A DNA stretch of 59,376 nt from an uncultured Oscillospiraceae bacterium (GTDB lineage Bacteria; Bacillota; Clostridia; Oscillospirales; Oscillospiraceae): positions 1 through 59,376 of the forward strand of contig CAKTVL010000011.1 of NCBI GenBank assembly GCA_934623575.1. The letters are read 5' to 3'. The stretch's first letter is position 1; each line of letters opens with the position of its first letter. Position numbers and translations under genes: made by a program. Below the pieces are notes generated by a model. It saw nothing but the letters and a program-made list of their open reading frames with translations. It ran no database searches and was not told the origin of the DNA. Positions 17,006 through 25,907 of the stretch are shown here, piece by piece.

Positions 17006-19408
17006 ATGGCGGATTTATTCGAAAAATCGATAAAAACTCTGGAGCTGCCGGCGGTGCTGACGCTGCTGGCCCAGCACGCCGTCAGCGACGCAGCAAAGGA
17101 GCGGTGCCTGAAGCTGCGGCCCGCCACGGAGGCAGCGGCGGTGGAGCACCTTCTGGATGAGACGGACGCGGCCAAGACGCGGCTGGGGCTGCACGGCAGC
17201 CCGTCCTTCGCCGGGGTGAAGGACGTGTCCCGGCCGCTGGACCGGGCGGACCACGGCGGCGTGCTGAACACCCGGGAGCTGCTGGACGTGGCCGGGGTGC
17301 TGACCGCCGCGCGGCGGGTCAGCGACTATGACGCGGAGCGGCAGGGGGAGGCCACGGCCATCGACCGGCTGTTCTCCGCCCTGCACGTCAACCGGTATCT
17401 GGAGGACCGGATACGCTCGGCCATACTGGACGAGGAGACCATCGCCGACACCGCCAGCCCGGAGCTGGCGGACATACGGCGGAGCATGCGGGCGGCGGCG
17501 TCCAAGGGGCGGCAGATCCTGCAGCGGATCATCTCGTCGCCGTCCTACGCCAAGGTGCTGCAGGAGGCCCTGATCACCCAGCGGGACGGGCGGTTCGTGG
17601 TGCCGGTGAAGGCGGAGTGCAAGGGCAGCCTGCCGGGACTGGTGCACGACATCTCGTCCTCCGGCGCCACGCTGTTCGTGGAGCCTATGGGCGTGGTGCA
17701 GGCCAACAACGAATTGAAGGAGCTGCAGGCCCGGGAGGAAAAGGAGATCGACCGGGTGCTGCGGATGCTGTCCGGCGAGTGCGCAGCCCAGCGGGAGAAC
17801 ATCCTGTACGACTACGACCTGCTGGTGCAGCTGGACGCCATCTTCGCCCGGGCGCAGCTGAGCTACGCCATGGATGCCGGGCGGCCGCTGGTGCGGAAGA
17901 AGGGCGGCATCGACCTGCGGCGGGCACGGCATCCCCTGCTGGATCCGGCCAAGGCGGTGCCGGTGACGGTGGCGCTGGGCGGCGCGTATGACACGCTGGT
18001 CATCACCGGCCCCAATACCGGCGGCAAGACGGTGACGCTAAAGACCCTAGGACTGCTGTGCCTGATGGCCCAGTGCGGGCTGCACATCCCCGCCGGGGAC
18101 CAGAGCGCGGTGCAGGTGTTTGACCGGGTGCTGGCGGACGTGGGCGACGAGCAGAGCATCGAGCAGAGCCTGTCCACCTTCTCCGCCCACATGGCCAACA
18201 CGGTGGAGATATTGAAGCAGGCGGACGAGAGGAGCCTGATCCTGTTCGACGAGCTGGGGGCGGGCACCGACCCGGTGGAGGGCGCGGCGCTGGCCATCGC
18301 CATTATCCAGGACGTGCGCAGCAAGGGGGCGCTGACGGCGGCCACCACCCACTACGCGGAGCTGAAGACCTTCGCCATGACCACAGCGGGGGTGGAGAAC
18401 GCCAGCTGCGAGTTCGACGTGCAGACCCTGCGGCCCACCTACCGGCTGCTGATCGGTATACCGGGCAAATCCAACGCCTTTGCCATCTCCCGGCGGCTGG
18501 GGCTGGAGGAGAGCGTCATCGAAAACGCCAAGGCGCAGATGGACAGCGAGTCGGTGCGGTTCGAGGACGTGCTGACCCAGCTGGAGGAGAAGCGCCAGCG
18601 GCTGGAAAAGGCCCAGGGCGAGGCCGACCGGCTGTGGCGGCAGCGGGAGGAGGACGCGCGGAAGGCGCGGACCTTCCGGGAGCAGATGGAGAAGGCCAAG
18701 GACAACGCCCGCACCAAGGGCGAGGCCGAGGCCCGGCGCATCGTGCAGCAGGCACAGCGGCAGGCGGACGCGGTGTTCGCCGAGCTGGACGAGCTGCGCA
18801 AGCAGCAGCAGCGCGCGGACTATCAGACCGTCAACGATCGCAAGAGCGACATCCGCCGGCGGCTGAACGAGGCGGAGACGGCGCTGCACCAGCGGGACGA
18901 GACGGCGGAGCCCATTCCCGCGCCCACCCGGCCCATCGCCGTGGGGGACACGGTGGAGCTGGCCGGGGTGCGCACCGGGGCCACGGTGCTGGCCGTCAAC
19001 GGCGACGGCACGCTGCTGCTGCAGGCGGGCAAGATGAAGATGACCGTCAAGGCCGCGCAGGTGCGCCTGCTGGAAACGGCGGAGGAGATCGAGAAGAAGA
19101 AAAAGCAGTCCGCCGCCGCGCAGCAGCGCAGCGGACCGGCGGTGTCCATCAACACCGGGGCGCGGGCGTCCGCCGAGCTGGACATCCGGGGCCTGGAGAC
19201 GCTGGAGGCCGAGAGCGTGGTGGAGAACTATCTGGACGCGGCGTCCCGGTCCAAGCTGGGCAGCGTGACCATCATCCACGGCAAGGGCACCGGCGCGCTG
19301 CGCGCCGCCGTGCACCAGCTGCTGAAAAAGAGCAGGCAGGTGAAGTCCTTCCGCCTGGGCCGGTACGGCGAGGGCGAGGCCGGCGTGACGGTGGTAGAAC
19401 TGAAATAA
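17006..19408 (+). CDS. mutS2: Endonuclease MutS2 / RqcU
   Basis: An 800-residue MutS2 protein. Core and lever domains (about 1-300) are followed by the ABC-type ATPase with Walker A GPNTGGKT (about 335-342), Walker B LILFDELGAGTD, a long Glu/Arg-rich coiled coil (about 510-625), a KOW-like linker and a C-terminal Smr domain (LDIRG near 725, then HGKGTGALR). MutS2 is a dimer that suppresses recombination or, in Bacillus, splits collided ribosomes. The ATG at 17006 gives the family N-terminus (MADLFEKSIKTLEL); an in-frame ATG at 16916 would add 30 atypical residues. Confidence 0.94.
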   Translation: MADLFEKSIKTLELPAVLTLLAQHAVSDAAKERCLKLRPATEAAAVEHLLDETDAAKTRLGLHGSPSFAGVKDVSRPLDRADHGGVLNTRELLDVAGVLTAARRVSDYDAERQGEATAIDRLFSALHVNRYLEDRIRSAILDEETIADTASPELADIRRSMRAAASKGRQILQRIISSPSYAKVLQEALITQRDGRFVVPVKAECKGSLPGLVHDISSSGATLFVEPMGVVQANNELKELQAREEKEIDRVLRMLSGECAAQRENILYDYDLLVQLDAIFARAQLSYAMDAGRPLVRKKGGIDLRRARHPLLDPAKAVPVTVALGGAYDTLVITGPNTGGKTVTLKTLGLLCLMAQCGLHIPAGDQSAVQVFDRVLADVGDEQSIEQSLSTFSAHMANTVEILKQADERSLILFDELGAGTDPVEGAALAIAIIQDVRSKGALTAATTHYAELKTFAMTTAGVENASCEFDVQTLRPTYRLLIGIPGKSNAFAISRRLGLEESVIENAKAQMDSESVRFEDVLTQLEEKRQRLEKAQGEADRLWRQREEDARKARTFREQMEKAKDNARTKGEAEARRIVQQAQRQADAVFAELDELRKQQQRADYQTVNDRKSDIRRRLNEAETALHQRDETAEPIPAPTRPIAVGDTVELAGVRTGATVLAVNGDGTLLLQAGKMKMTVKAAQVRLLETAEEIEKKKKQSAAAQQRSGPAVSINTGARASAELDIRGLETLEAESVVENYLDAASRSKLGSVTIIHGKGTGALRAAVHQLLKKSRQVKSFRLGRYGEGEAGVTVVELK

Positions 19409-19412
19409 TAAG

Positions 19413-19442
19413 AAAACCCGCACCCTGGGGGTGCGGGTTTTT
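19413..19442 (+). terminator. Intrinsic terminator after mutS2
   Basis: A CCCGCACC/GGGTGCGGG stem followed by T5, three bases after the mutS2 stop region. Confidence 0.85.
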
Positions 19443-19560
19443 GCGTTTTGAGAGGAGAAAACGGGCCGTACCCCAAGGGCACTTACTGCGCTGCGTCGAG
19501 GGCGCCGGCTCCTACAGGGGGGGCAAGGGGTGCATGTGGTCAATGTGGCGTGGCAGAGAA
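19443..19560. other. Intergenic remnant between two terminators
   Basis: About 120 GC-rich bases between the mutS2 terminator and the terminator of the next minus-strand gene. No gene, promoter or clear repeat is visible; it may be a relic of a dispersed element. Confidence 0.4.
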
Positions 19561-19588
19561 AAAGGAAGCCGGGAGGGCTTCCTTTTTT
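19561..19588. terminator. Terminator of the GNAT-like gene
   Basis: AAGGAAGCC/GGGCTTCCTT stem with A-rich left and T6 right flank, just after the minus-strand stop at 19592; it could work in both directions. Confidence 0.8.
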
Positions 19589-19591
19589 GGT

Positions 19592-20716
19592 TCACAGGGT
19601 CTTGATGAAGCAGCGGCGGCGCTTGTGCTGCTCGGTCTGGAAGTCCTTCCACTGGGACTGGACCTTGTCGTTGAGCTCCAGCATGGGGCCGGTCTCGGCC
19701 TGCTTGATGCCCAGCCTCTGGCAGCCCTTCATGGTCTTGCTGAGGATGACGGCGTTGACGCCCTTTTTCTGGTAGTCCGGGTGGACGGCGATCAGCAGCA
19801 GATCCACGGTGTCGTTTTTCCGGAAGGCCCTGAGCACGTCCACCCAGCCGGTGGGGAACAGGCGGCCGCGGTGCTTGCGCAGGGCCTCGGCCAGGCTGGG
19901 CGCGCCCACGCCGAAGGCCACCATGTGGTCCTGCTCGTCCATGACGAAGCAGGTGGTGTGAGGGTTGATCAGGGGCGCGAACTTGGCGGAATACTTCCGG
20001 ACCTGGCGCTCCGTCAGCTCCACGGTGCCGTACAGGGGGGCGTAGGCCACGTTGACCAGCTCAAAAAACGGTTTCAGCAGGGGCAGGTAGGCCAGACGGT
20101 TCCTGGCCTCGTGGATGTGCAGGTGGTAGCGCTTGAGGACGAAGTCGGAGATCTTCTCCCAGCGGAGGACGGTGGCCTCGTCCTGGGGGACGGTGATCAG
20201 CTCCTCGATCCAGTCTACGTCCTTGACATAGCCCAGGGCGGTGAGGTGGTCGATGTAGTAGGGGAAGTTGTAGTAGGTGAAAAAGCAGCTGCGGCGGTCG
20301 AAGCCCTCCACCAGCATGCCCTCACGGTCCATGTCGGTGAAGCCCAGGGGGCCGTGGATGGCGGTGCAGCCCAGGTCGCGGGCCCAGCTCTCCACGGTGC
20401 GGAACAGGGCGGAGGAGACCTCGGGATCGTCGATGAAATCCACCTGGGTAAAGCGCAGGCGGTTGGCACCCCACTTGTCGTTGGCCTTGCGGGAGTGGAT
20501 GGCGCCGATGCGGCCCACAAGCTCGCCAGAGCGCATGGCCAGCCAGCAGCGGGCGTCGCAGTATTCAAAGGCGGGGTTCTTGGCGCGGTCCCAGTCGGAG
20601 AGATCGTCGTCGTAGGTGGCGGGAACGAACTGGGGGACGTCCTTATACAGCTCGTTGGGGAAATCCACAAAGCGGCGCAGCTGCGCTTTGGTGGTGACTT
20701 CTATAATGGAAACCAT
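19592..20716 (-). CDS. GNAT-superfamily protein (YghO-like)
   Basis: A 374-residue protein with FVDFPNELYKDVPQFVP near residues 15-32 and a later acetyltransferase-like stretch (LLLIAVHPDYQKKGVNAVIL). This two-part layout is that of large YghO-like proteins annotated as N-acetyltransferases; no substrate is known. The ATG at 20716 has a GGAGGT site 8 bases upstream. The gene is monocistronic, with its own promoter and terminator, divergent from the phosphopantetheinyl transferase. Confidence 0.7.
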   Translation of the reverse strand: MVSIIEVTTKAQLRRFVDFPNELYKDVPQFVPATYDDDLSDWDRAKNPAFEYCDARCWLAMRSGELVGRIGAIHSRKANDKWGANRLRFTQVDFIDDPEVSSALFRTVESWARDLGCTAIHGPLGFTDMDREGMLVEGFDRRSCFFTYYNFPYYIDHLTALGYVKDVDWIEELITVPQDEATVLRWEKISDFVLKRYHLHIHEARNRLAYLPLLKPFFELVNVAYAPLYGTVELTERQVRKYSAKFAPLINPHTTCFVMDEQDHMVAFGVGAPSLAEALRKHRGRLFPTGWVDVLRAFRKNDTVDLLLIAVHPDYQKKGVNAVILSKTMKGCQRLGIKQAETGPMLELNDKVQSQWKDFQTEQHKRRRCFIKTL

Positions 20717-20751
20717 GCGGTGTACCTCCCATATTATGCAAACACAGGCAT

Positions 20752-20780
20752 AGTGTACGACTTTTTCCGACAAAAAGCAA
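20752..20780 (-). promoter_or_regulatory. Candidate promoter of the YghO-like gene
   Basis: TTGCTT (20775-20780), a 17-base spacer and TACACT (20752-20757) on the minus strand. Confidence 0.45.
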
Positions 20781-20850
20781 GAGGGGCGACTTTAAGAAGC
20801 GATTAAGACGGTGACGCGAAAAAGCAGTGGCGCGCGGCGGCAGGGTGTGG

Positions 20851-20856
20851 TACAAT
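20851..20856 (+). promoter_or_regulatory. -10 element of the phosphopantetheinyl transferase gene
   Basis: TACAAT with no good -35. Transcription would begin near 20863, which puts the first in-frame ATG (20874) almost at the 5' end and favours the ATG at 20892, which has its own GGGAGG site. Confidence 0.45.
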
Positions 20857-20891
20857 AGGAGGGAAAAATCAAGATGCGGGAGGCACGGGAT

Positions 20892-21464
20892 ATGGAATTG
20901 CAGTGGTTTGACATCCGGGAGCTGACGGAGGAGACGGCGGCGGCCGTGATGGCTATGATGGACGAGACGCGGCGGCGCCGGGTGGCCGACATCGCCGGGG
21001 ATGACGACCGGAAGCGCACCATCGCCGGGGAGCTGCTGGCGCGGCGGATGCTCTCGGCGGCGCTGGGCTGCGGGGAGAAGGACGTGCCGCTTCAGTGGGA
21101 CGAGCTGGGCAAGCCCACGGTGGAGAGGGACGGGGTCTATGTGTCCGTCAGCCACTCCGGCGCGTGGGCGGTGTGCGCCGTGGCGGAGACGCCGGTGGGC
21201 GTGGACGTGGAGGTCATCCGCTCGGCCCAGGAGAAGTTCATGCGCCGGGTGTGCAGCGAGCGGGAGATGGCGTGCATCCGTCCCGGCGACGACGGCGACT
21301 GCCGGCGGTTCTGGGAGATATGGACGGCCAAGGAGGCACTGTTCAAGCTGACGGGCAGGGGCCCGCTGCTGGCGCTGAGCCGCTTTGCCCTGCCGGAGGG
21401 CGTGGCCCTGGACTATACGGAGAAAAACGGCTGCGCGCTGACGGTGGCGGCACGGATTTTGTGA
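20892..21464 (+). CDS. 4'-phosphopantetheinyl transferase (Sfp type)
   Basis: A 190-residue Sfp-type enzyme that moves phosphopantetheine from CoA to a serine of carrier proteins. It carries GVDVE (103-107) with Mg-binding Asp and Glu, the upstream SVSHSG (85-90), and WTAKEALFK (144-152). No carrier protein or synthase is encoded nearby, so it may serve fatty-acid synthesis rather than a dedicated cluster. Start 20892 is preferred because of the GGGAGG site 8 bases upstream and the -10 position; 20874 is the alternative and adds six residues. Confidence 0.88.
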   Translation: MELQWFDIRELTEETAAAVMAMMDETRRRRVADIAGDDDRKRTIAGELLARRMLSAALGCGEKDVPLQWDELGKPTVERDGVYVSVSHSGAWAVCAVAETPVGVDVEVIRSAQEKFMRRVCSEREMACIRPGDDGDCRRFWEIWTAKEALFKLTGRGPLLALSRFALPEGVALDYTEKNGCALTVAARIL

Positions 21465-21592
21465 AAAATTTTGCAAAGTTGGCAAAAAAGTCTTTTCTTT
21501 CCTGTTTTCTTTTGGTACAATAGGGGCAGAGACATACGCCGGGGCGCCAAGCGCCCGGCGGTTTGAGGACGGACAGAGGAGGTTCGCTTTTT

Positions 21593-22624
21593 ATGATCCG
21601 AGTCGGCATTATCGGCTGCGGCAAGATCGCACAGGTGCGCCATCTGCCTGAGTATGCAGCCAACCCCAATGCGGAGATCGTAGCGTTCTACGACAAGAAC
21701 ATGGAGCGCGCCCACGAGATGGCGGCGCAGTACGGCGGCAAGGTGTACGACAGCTTTTACGCGCTGGTGGACGACCCCAACGTGGACGCCGTATCTATAT
21801 GCGTGGAAAACCGCAGCCATGCGGAGATCTGCACGGCGGCGCTGTACGCCGGGAAGCACGTGCTGGTGGAGAAGCCCATGGCGGTGACGCTGGCGGAGTG
21901 CGAGTCCATGGTGGCCGCCGCCGAGCGCAACGGCCGGCACCTGATGGTGGGCCACAACATGCGCTTTGATCCGGTGCACCGCAAGGCCAAGCAGATGCTG
22001 GACAGCGGCGTTATCGGCGATGTGATCACCTTCCGCAGCGTGCTGGGCAACTCCGGCCCGGAGGGCTGGTCCCTGGAGGGCACCTGGTTCTTCGACAAGA
22101 ACAAGGCGGCCATGGGCGCCCTGTCCGACATGGGCATCCACAAGGTGGACCTGATCCAGTATCTGCTGGGGCAGAAGGTCATCGAGACCACCGCCAAGGT
22201 GGTGACGCTGAACAAGCGGGACGACAACGGCAAGCTCATCAGCGTGGACGACAACGCCCTGTGCATCTTCAAGATGTCCGGCGGCGCGCTGGGCACCATG
22301 GCGGCCAGCTGGACGGTGTATGGCCACGAGTGCCAGTCCACCGTGCTGTACGGTACCAAGGGCCTGATGATGATCTACAGCGAGCCCTCGGCCCCCATCA
22401 TCATCACCGATCTGGAGGGCAACCGCACCAGCTTCGCCTTTGAGACGGCGGCCCACAGCTCCGGCGTGATCGACGAGTTTGTGGACGCGTTGGTCCACGA
22501 CCGTGATCCGGAGGTGTCCGGCAAGGAGGCACTGACCACCATGCGCACCATCTTCGGCAGCATCCGGTCCTCCGACATCGCGCGGCCGGTGGCGGTGAAC
22601 ACCGATTTCGTGACCCACATCTGA
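21593..22624 (+). CDS. Gfo/Idh/MocA-family oxidoreductase
   Basis: A 343-residue NAD(P)-dependent sugar or inositol-type dehydrogenase. The Rossmann motif GIIGCGKIAQ lies at residues 5-14 and the catalytic EKP at 93-95 (LVEKPMAVTLAECE), followed by the C-terminal alpha/beta domain containing GALSDMGIHKVDLIQYLLG. An AGAGGAGG site precedes the ATG. The ROK-family sugar kinase lies next downstream, which suggests a carbohydrate pathway, although the specific substrate cannot be deduced. Confidence 0.88.
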   Translation: MIRVGIIGCGKIAQVRHLPEYAANPNAEIVAFYDKNMERAHEMAAQYGGKVYDSFYALVDDPNVDAVSICVENRSHAEICTAALYAGKHVLVEKPMAVTLAECESMVAAAERNGRHLMVGHNMRFDPVHRKAKQMLDSGVIGDVITFRSVLGNSGPEGWSLEGTWFFDKNKAAMGALSDMGIHKVDLIQYLLGQKVIETTAKVVTLNKRDDNGKLISVDDNALCIFKMSGGALGTMAASWTVYGHECQSTVLYGTKGLMMIYSEPSAPIIITDLEGNRTSFAFETAAHSSGVIDEFVDALVHDRDPEVSGKEALTTMRTIFGSIRSSDIARPVAVNTDFVTHI

Positions 22625-22723
22625 GACTGCGAACGCACAGGGGGCGGGCGGAACGCCCGTCCCTTTCATTTTCTCATTTTCTATTTTCCGGTGCTGCGGG
22701 GCAGGCCCGCAAGGAGGCAGAGT

Positions 22724-23653
22724 ATGTATCGTATTGGCATTGATCTGGGCGGCACCAACATCGCCGCCGGTGTGGTGGACGAGGCGCAGCACATCGTGGC
22801 GGAGGCCAGCCTGCCCACCGGGGCGTCCCGCGGGCCGGAGGCCGTGGCGGAGGACATCTGCCGGGCGGCGGCGCGGGCCATGGAGAAGGCCGGCATCACG
22901 GCGGCGCACTGCGCGTCCGTGGGCATCGGCTCGCCGGGCACCTGCGACAGCCGCCGGGGCGTGGTGGTACGAGCCTATAACCTGGGCTGGTTCGACGTGC
23001 CGGTGTGCGACATGGTGACGCGGCGGCTGGGGCTGCCCTGCCGGCTCAGCAACGACGCCAACTGCGCCGCGTTGGCGGAGACGGTGGCCGGCGCCGCCGT
23101 GGGCGTCCGGAGCATGGTGATGGTGACGCTGGGCACCGGCGTGGGCGGTGGGATCATCTCCGACGGCAAGCTGCTGGAGGGCGTGGGCGGCACCGGCGCG
23201 GAGGTGGGCCACACCGTGCTGGTGCTGGACGGCGAGGACTGCACCTGTGGCCGGAAGGGCTGCTGGGAGGCGTATGCCTCCGCCACGGCGCTGATCCGCC
23301 AGGGAAAACGGGCTGCGGCGGCCCAGCCGGGGTCGCTGCTGGCCGGGTACGGCGACGCCCTCACCGGCAAGGACGTGTTTGACGCGGCGGCCGCCGGAGA
23401 CGCGGCGGCGCAGGCGGTGGTGGACCGGTACTGCGTGTATGTGGCGGCGGGCGTCACCGATCTGGTGAATATCCTGGGGCCGGAGCTGGTGCTCATCGGC
23501 GGCGGCATCAGCCGCCAGGGGGAGCGGCTGCTGGCTCCCGTCCGGGAATACGTGGCGGCCAACTGCTTCGGCGGCCATGACCGGCAGCCGCCGGACATCC
23601 GGTGCGCCCAGCTGGGAAACGAGGCGGGTATTATCGGCGCAGCGGCGCTGTGA
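22724..23653 (+). CDS. ROK-family sugar kinase (glucokinase-like)
   Basis: A 309-residue ROK protein. The ATP-binding GIDLGGTN motif is at residues 5-12, the second phosphate loop TLGTGVGGGII near 139-149, the sugar-binding E-x-G-H (EVGH) near 160, and the zinc-binding CTCGRKGCWEAY just after. No N-terminal helix-turn-helix is present, so it is a kinase rather than a ROK repressor. AAGGAGG precedes the ATG. It may phosphorylate glucose, N-acetylmannosamine or a similar sugar. Confidence 0.87.
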   Translation: MYRIGIDLGGTNIAAGVVDEAQHIVAEASLPTGASRGPEAVAEDICRAAARAMEKAGITAAHCASVGIGSPGTCDSRRGVVVRAYNLGWFDVPVCDMVTRRLGLPCRLSNDANCAALAETVAGAAVGVRSMVMVTLGTGVGGGIISDGKLLEGVGGTGAEVGHTVLVLDGEDCTCGRKGCWEAYASATALIRQGKRAAAAQPGSLLAGYGDALTGKDVFDAAAAGDAAAQAVVDRYCVYVAAGVTDLVNILGPELVLIGGGISRQGERLLAPVREYVAANCFGGHDRQPPDIRCAQLGNEAGIIGAAAL

Positions 23654-23659
23654 AATTTA

Positions 23660-23690
23660 AAAGAAGCACCCCTCCGGGGTGCTTCTTTTT
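23660..23690 (+). terminator. Terminator after the ROK kinase
   Basis: AAGAAGCACCCC/GGGGTGCTTCTT stem with T5, starting just after the stop. Confidence 0.85.
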
Positions 23691-23700
23691 CGACAGCCTG

Positions 23701-23724
23701 AACACCCCGAAAGGGGTGTTTTTT
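23701..23724. terminator. Second terminator, convergent with uvrC
   Basis: AACACCCC-GAAA-GGGGTGTT followed by T4. It gives back-to-back termination for the ROK gene and uvrC. Confidence 0.75.
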
Positions 23725-23737
23725 GCGTTTACGCGTA

Positions 23738-25561
23738 CTATTGGGCGGCGGAGTGGAAGCGGTCGTACACCGCCTGGGCGACGGGACGGGGGAGGACGGC
23801 GGACAGCTGCTCCACCGTGGCGGCCTTTACGGCGCTGACGGTGCCGAAGTGCTGCAAAAGCGTTTTCTTCCGGGCCTCGCCCACGCCTGGGATGCCGTCC
23901 AGCTGGGAGCGCTTGGCGGACTTGATGTGCTTTTGGTGGTGGTAGGCGATGGCAAAGCGGTGGACCTCCTCCTGCACGGTGCCGATCAGGGCGAAGAGGG
24001 CGGGGGTCTGTTGGATGCCCAGCTCCTGGCCCCGGGCGGTGACCAGCGCACGGGTGCGGTGGCGGTCGTCCTTGACCATGCCCAGCACCGGGACGGTCAG
24101 GCCGCATTCTGCCAGCACCTGCTCGGCCACACGGGCGTGTTCCTCTCCGCCGTCCATCAGCAGCAGGTCCGGCAGGGGGGCGAACTTTTCATCGCCGCCC
24201 AGATAGCGGCGGAACCGGCGCGTCAGCACCTCGCGCATGGCGCCGTAGTCGTCGCCGGCGGTGCAGGACTCGATGCGGAAGCGGCGGTAGGCGGACTTCA
24301 GGGGCTTGCCGTCCTGAAAGACGATCATGCCGCCCACCTGGTCGGCGCCGCCGGTGTGGGAGATGTCGTAGCTCTCCATGCGGCGGGGCAGGGCGGGCAG
24401 CCGGGCCGTCTCCTGCAGCAGGCGGAGGGTGCCGTTGATGCGCTGGGCGGCGTCGGTGACGCGCTCCACCTCCTCCCGGGCGTTGCGGTGGGCGATGTCC
24501 AGCAGCGCCCGGCGCTGGCCACGCTGGGGGACGCGGACGGCCACGATGTGGCCGCTGCGCTCCGTCAGCAGGGCGGAGAGGGCGTCGGCGTCCTCGATGG
24601 CGGCGGGGAGCAGGATCTCCCGGGGCCAGGACTGCCGGGACAGGTAGTACTGGGGCACCACGGCGCTGAGCAGGGCGCTCTCGCTGTCGGCGGCGTCGGG
24701 GAAGATCTCCGTCTGCCGTGCCAGCAGATCGCCGTCCTCGATGTGGAGGATGGCGCAGCCGGAGCGGGCGGGGCTGGTGTAGGCACCCCAGACGTCGGTG
24801 TCGGCGCAGATGCCGGCGATGACCTGCTGGTCCTTGGTCAGCACCGAAAGGGCGCGGATGCGGTCCCGCAGGGCGGCGGCGGTCTCGAAGTCCAGGGCCT
24901 CCGCCGCGGCGGTCATTTTCTCGGTCAGCTCCGCGGTGACGGTCTTCAGCCGGCCCTCCAGCAGGGCCGCGGCCTGGGCCATGCGGCGGCCGTACTCCGC
25001 CTCGTCCGGGCCGTCCGGGCGGCAGAAGCCGTCGCAGCGCCCCATGTGGAAGTTCAGGCAGGGGCGATCCTTGCCGATGTCACGGGGGAAGCGGCGGGAG
25101 CAGGTGGGCAGGCGCAGGGCGGCGCACACGGCGTCCAGGGCCAGGCGCGTCTCGTGGCGGCCGCCGAAGGGGCCGTAGTACCGGGCGGCGTCGTCGGCGG
25201 GGCGGTTCACCAGGGAGAAGCGGGGGTAGGGCCCGGCGCTGAGACGGACGAAGGGGTAGCCCTTGTCGTCCTTCAGCAGGATGTTGTAGCGGGGCTGGTG
25301 GCGCTTGATGAGAGAGTTCTCCAGCACCAGGGCCTCGAACTCCGAGCGGACGATGATGGTGTCGAACCGGTCCACATGGGCCACCATCATTTTGGTTTTC
25401 TCGTTGTGGCTGGCGGTGTCCTGAAAGTATTGGCTGACGCGGTTTTTCAGCTTTTTGGCCTTGCCCACATAGATCACCTGGCCGGTCTTGTCCATCATCA
25501 GATAGACCCCCGGCAGCAGGGGCAGGTCGTTGGCCTTGGCGCGCAGCTGGTCACGGGTCAT
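23738..25561 (-). CDS. uvrC: Excinuclease ABC subunit C
   Basis: A 607-residue UvrC, which makes both incisions in nucleotide excision repair. The N-terminal GIY-YIG nuclease (PGVYLMMDKTGQVIYVGKAKKLKNR, residues about 17-41) is followed by the UVR helical motif (LDFETAAALRDRI near 220), the RNase H-like C-terminal nuclease with YDISHTGG and LLLMDGG, and helix-hairpin-helix DNA-binding sequence (LDGIPGVGEARKKTLLQHFG). An AAGGAGGG site precedes the ATG at 25561; the frame extends further upstream but that part lies across the promoter. Confidence 0.95.
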   Translation of the reverse strand: MTRDQLRAKANDLPLLPGVYLMMDKTGQVIYVGKAKKLKNRVSQYFQDTASHNEKTKMMVAHVDRFDTIIVRSEFEALVLENSLIKRHQPRYNILLKDDKGYPFVRLSAGPYPRFSLVNRPADDAARYYGPFGGRHETRLALDAVCAALRLPTCSRRFPRDIGKDRPCLNFHMGRCDGFCRPDGPDEAEYGRRMAQAAALLEGRLKTVTAELTEKMTAAAEALDFETAAALRDRIRALSVLTKDQQVIAGICADTDVWGAYTSPARSGCAILHIEDGDLLARQTEIFPDAADSESALLSAVVPQYYLSRQSWPREILLPAAIEDADALSALLTERSGHIVAVRVPQRGQRRALLDIAHRNAREEVERVTDAAQRINGTLRLLQETARLPALPRRMESYDISHTGGADQVGGMIVFQDGKPLKSAYRRFRIESCTAGDDYGAMREVLTRRFRRYLGGDEKFAPLPDLLLMDGGEEHARVAEQVLAECGLTVPVLGMVKDDRHRTRALVTARGQELGIQQTPALFALIGTVQEEVHRFAIAYHHQKHIKSAKRSQLDGIPGVGEARKKTLLQHFGTVSAVKAATVEQLSAVLPRPVAQAVYDRFHSAAQ

Positions 25562-25603
25562 GGCGGCGGTCCCTCCTTTCGCGGAAACTGCGGATATGAG
25601 GAC

Positions 25604-25632
25604 AGTATACCACTGGGGACGGCGGGGAACAA
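25604..25632 (-). promoter_or_regulatory. uvrC promoter
   Basis: TTGTTC (25627-25632), 17 bases, TATACT (25604-25609) on the minus strand, 43 bases before the uvrC ATG. Confidence 0.65.
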
Positions 25633-25680
25633 GGGGCGCACGCGGCAAAAAATTCCGACAGCGGTACCGGGAAAAATTGT

Positions 25681-25709
25681 TTGACAAATGCTGACCAGGG
25701 GTGTACAAT
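25681..25709 (+). promoter_or_regulatory. Strong sigma-A promoter of a candidate small RNA
   Basis: A perfect TTGACA (25681-25686), 17-base spacer and TACAAT (25704-25709). No protein gene follows; an intrinsic terminator does, about 85 bases further on. Confidence 0.85.
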
Positions 25710-25715
25710 ATGCTT

Positions 25716-25829
25716 GGACACAAGTGAAGTCACCCCCCTTTATTTGTGCCATCCCCCTGTCGGGTACCCCCCCTTTTGCCCGACACACACCACCACAGGG
25801 AACGCTTCGGCGTTCCCTGTGGTCTTTTT
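25716..25829 (+). ncRNA. Candidate small regulatory RNA with C-rich loops
   Basis: A transcript of about 110 bases from a near-consensus promoter to a strong terminator. It would contain GTGA-AG-TCAC (25724-25733), an exposed C6 run (25733-25738), a C5 run (25753-25757), and a hairpin with the perfect stem TGTCGGG/CCCGACA (25758-25764 with 25779-25785) whose 14-base loop holds a C7 run (25767-25773). C-rich loops are the classic seed of Gram-positive small RNAs that pair with Shine-Dalgarno G-runs. No open reading frame with a ribosome site is present. I cannot match it to a named family. It is divergent from uvrC. Confidence 0.65.
25793..25829 (+). terminator. Terminator of the candidate small RNA
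   Basis: A perfect 13-bp stem (25793-25805 with 25810-25822) closed by a TTCG tetraloop and followed by TCTTTTT. Confidence 0.9.
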
Positions 25830-25873
25830 ATGCAAAAAAACGCCGCCGGGGTGTGAAGCTGCGGCATTTTTGG

Positions 25874-25905
25874 GCTGTCAAAAAAGCAATGGCTTTTTTG
25901 ACAGC
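25874..25905. repeat. Perfect 14-bp inverted repeat
   Basis: GCTGTCAAAAAAGC (25874-25887) and its exact complement (25892-25905) around a 4-base loop, between the small-RNA terminator and the recG terminator. Confidence 0.75.
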
Positions 25906-25907
25906 AT

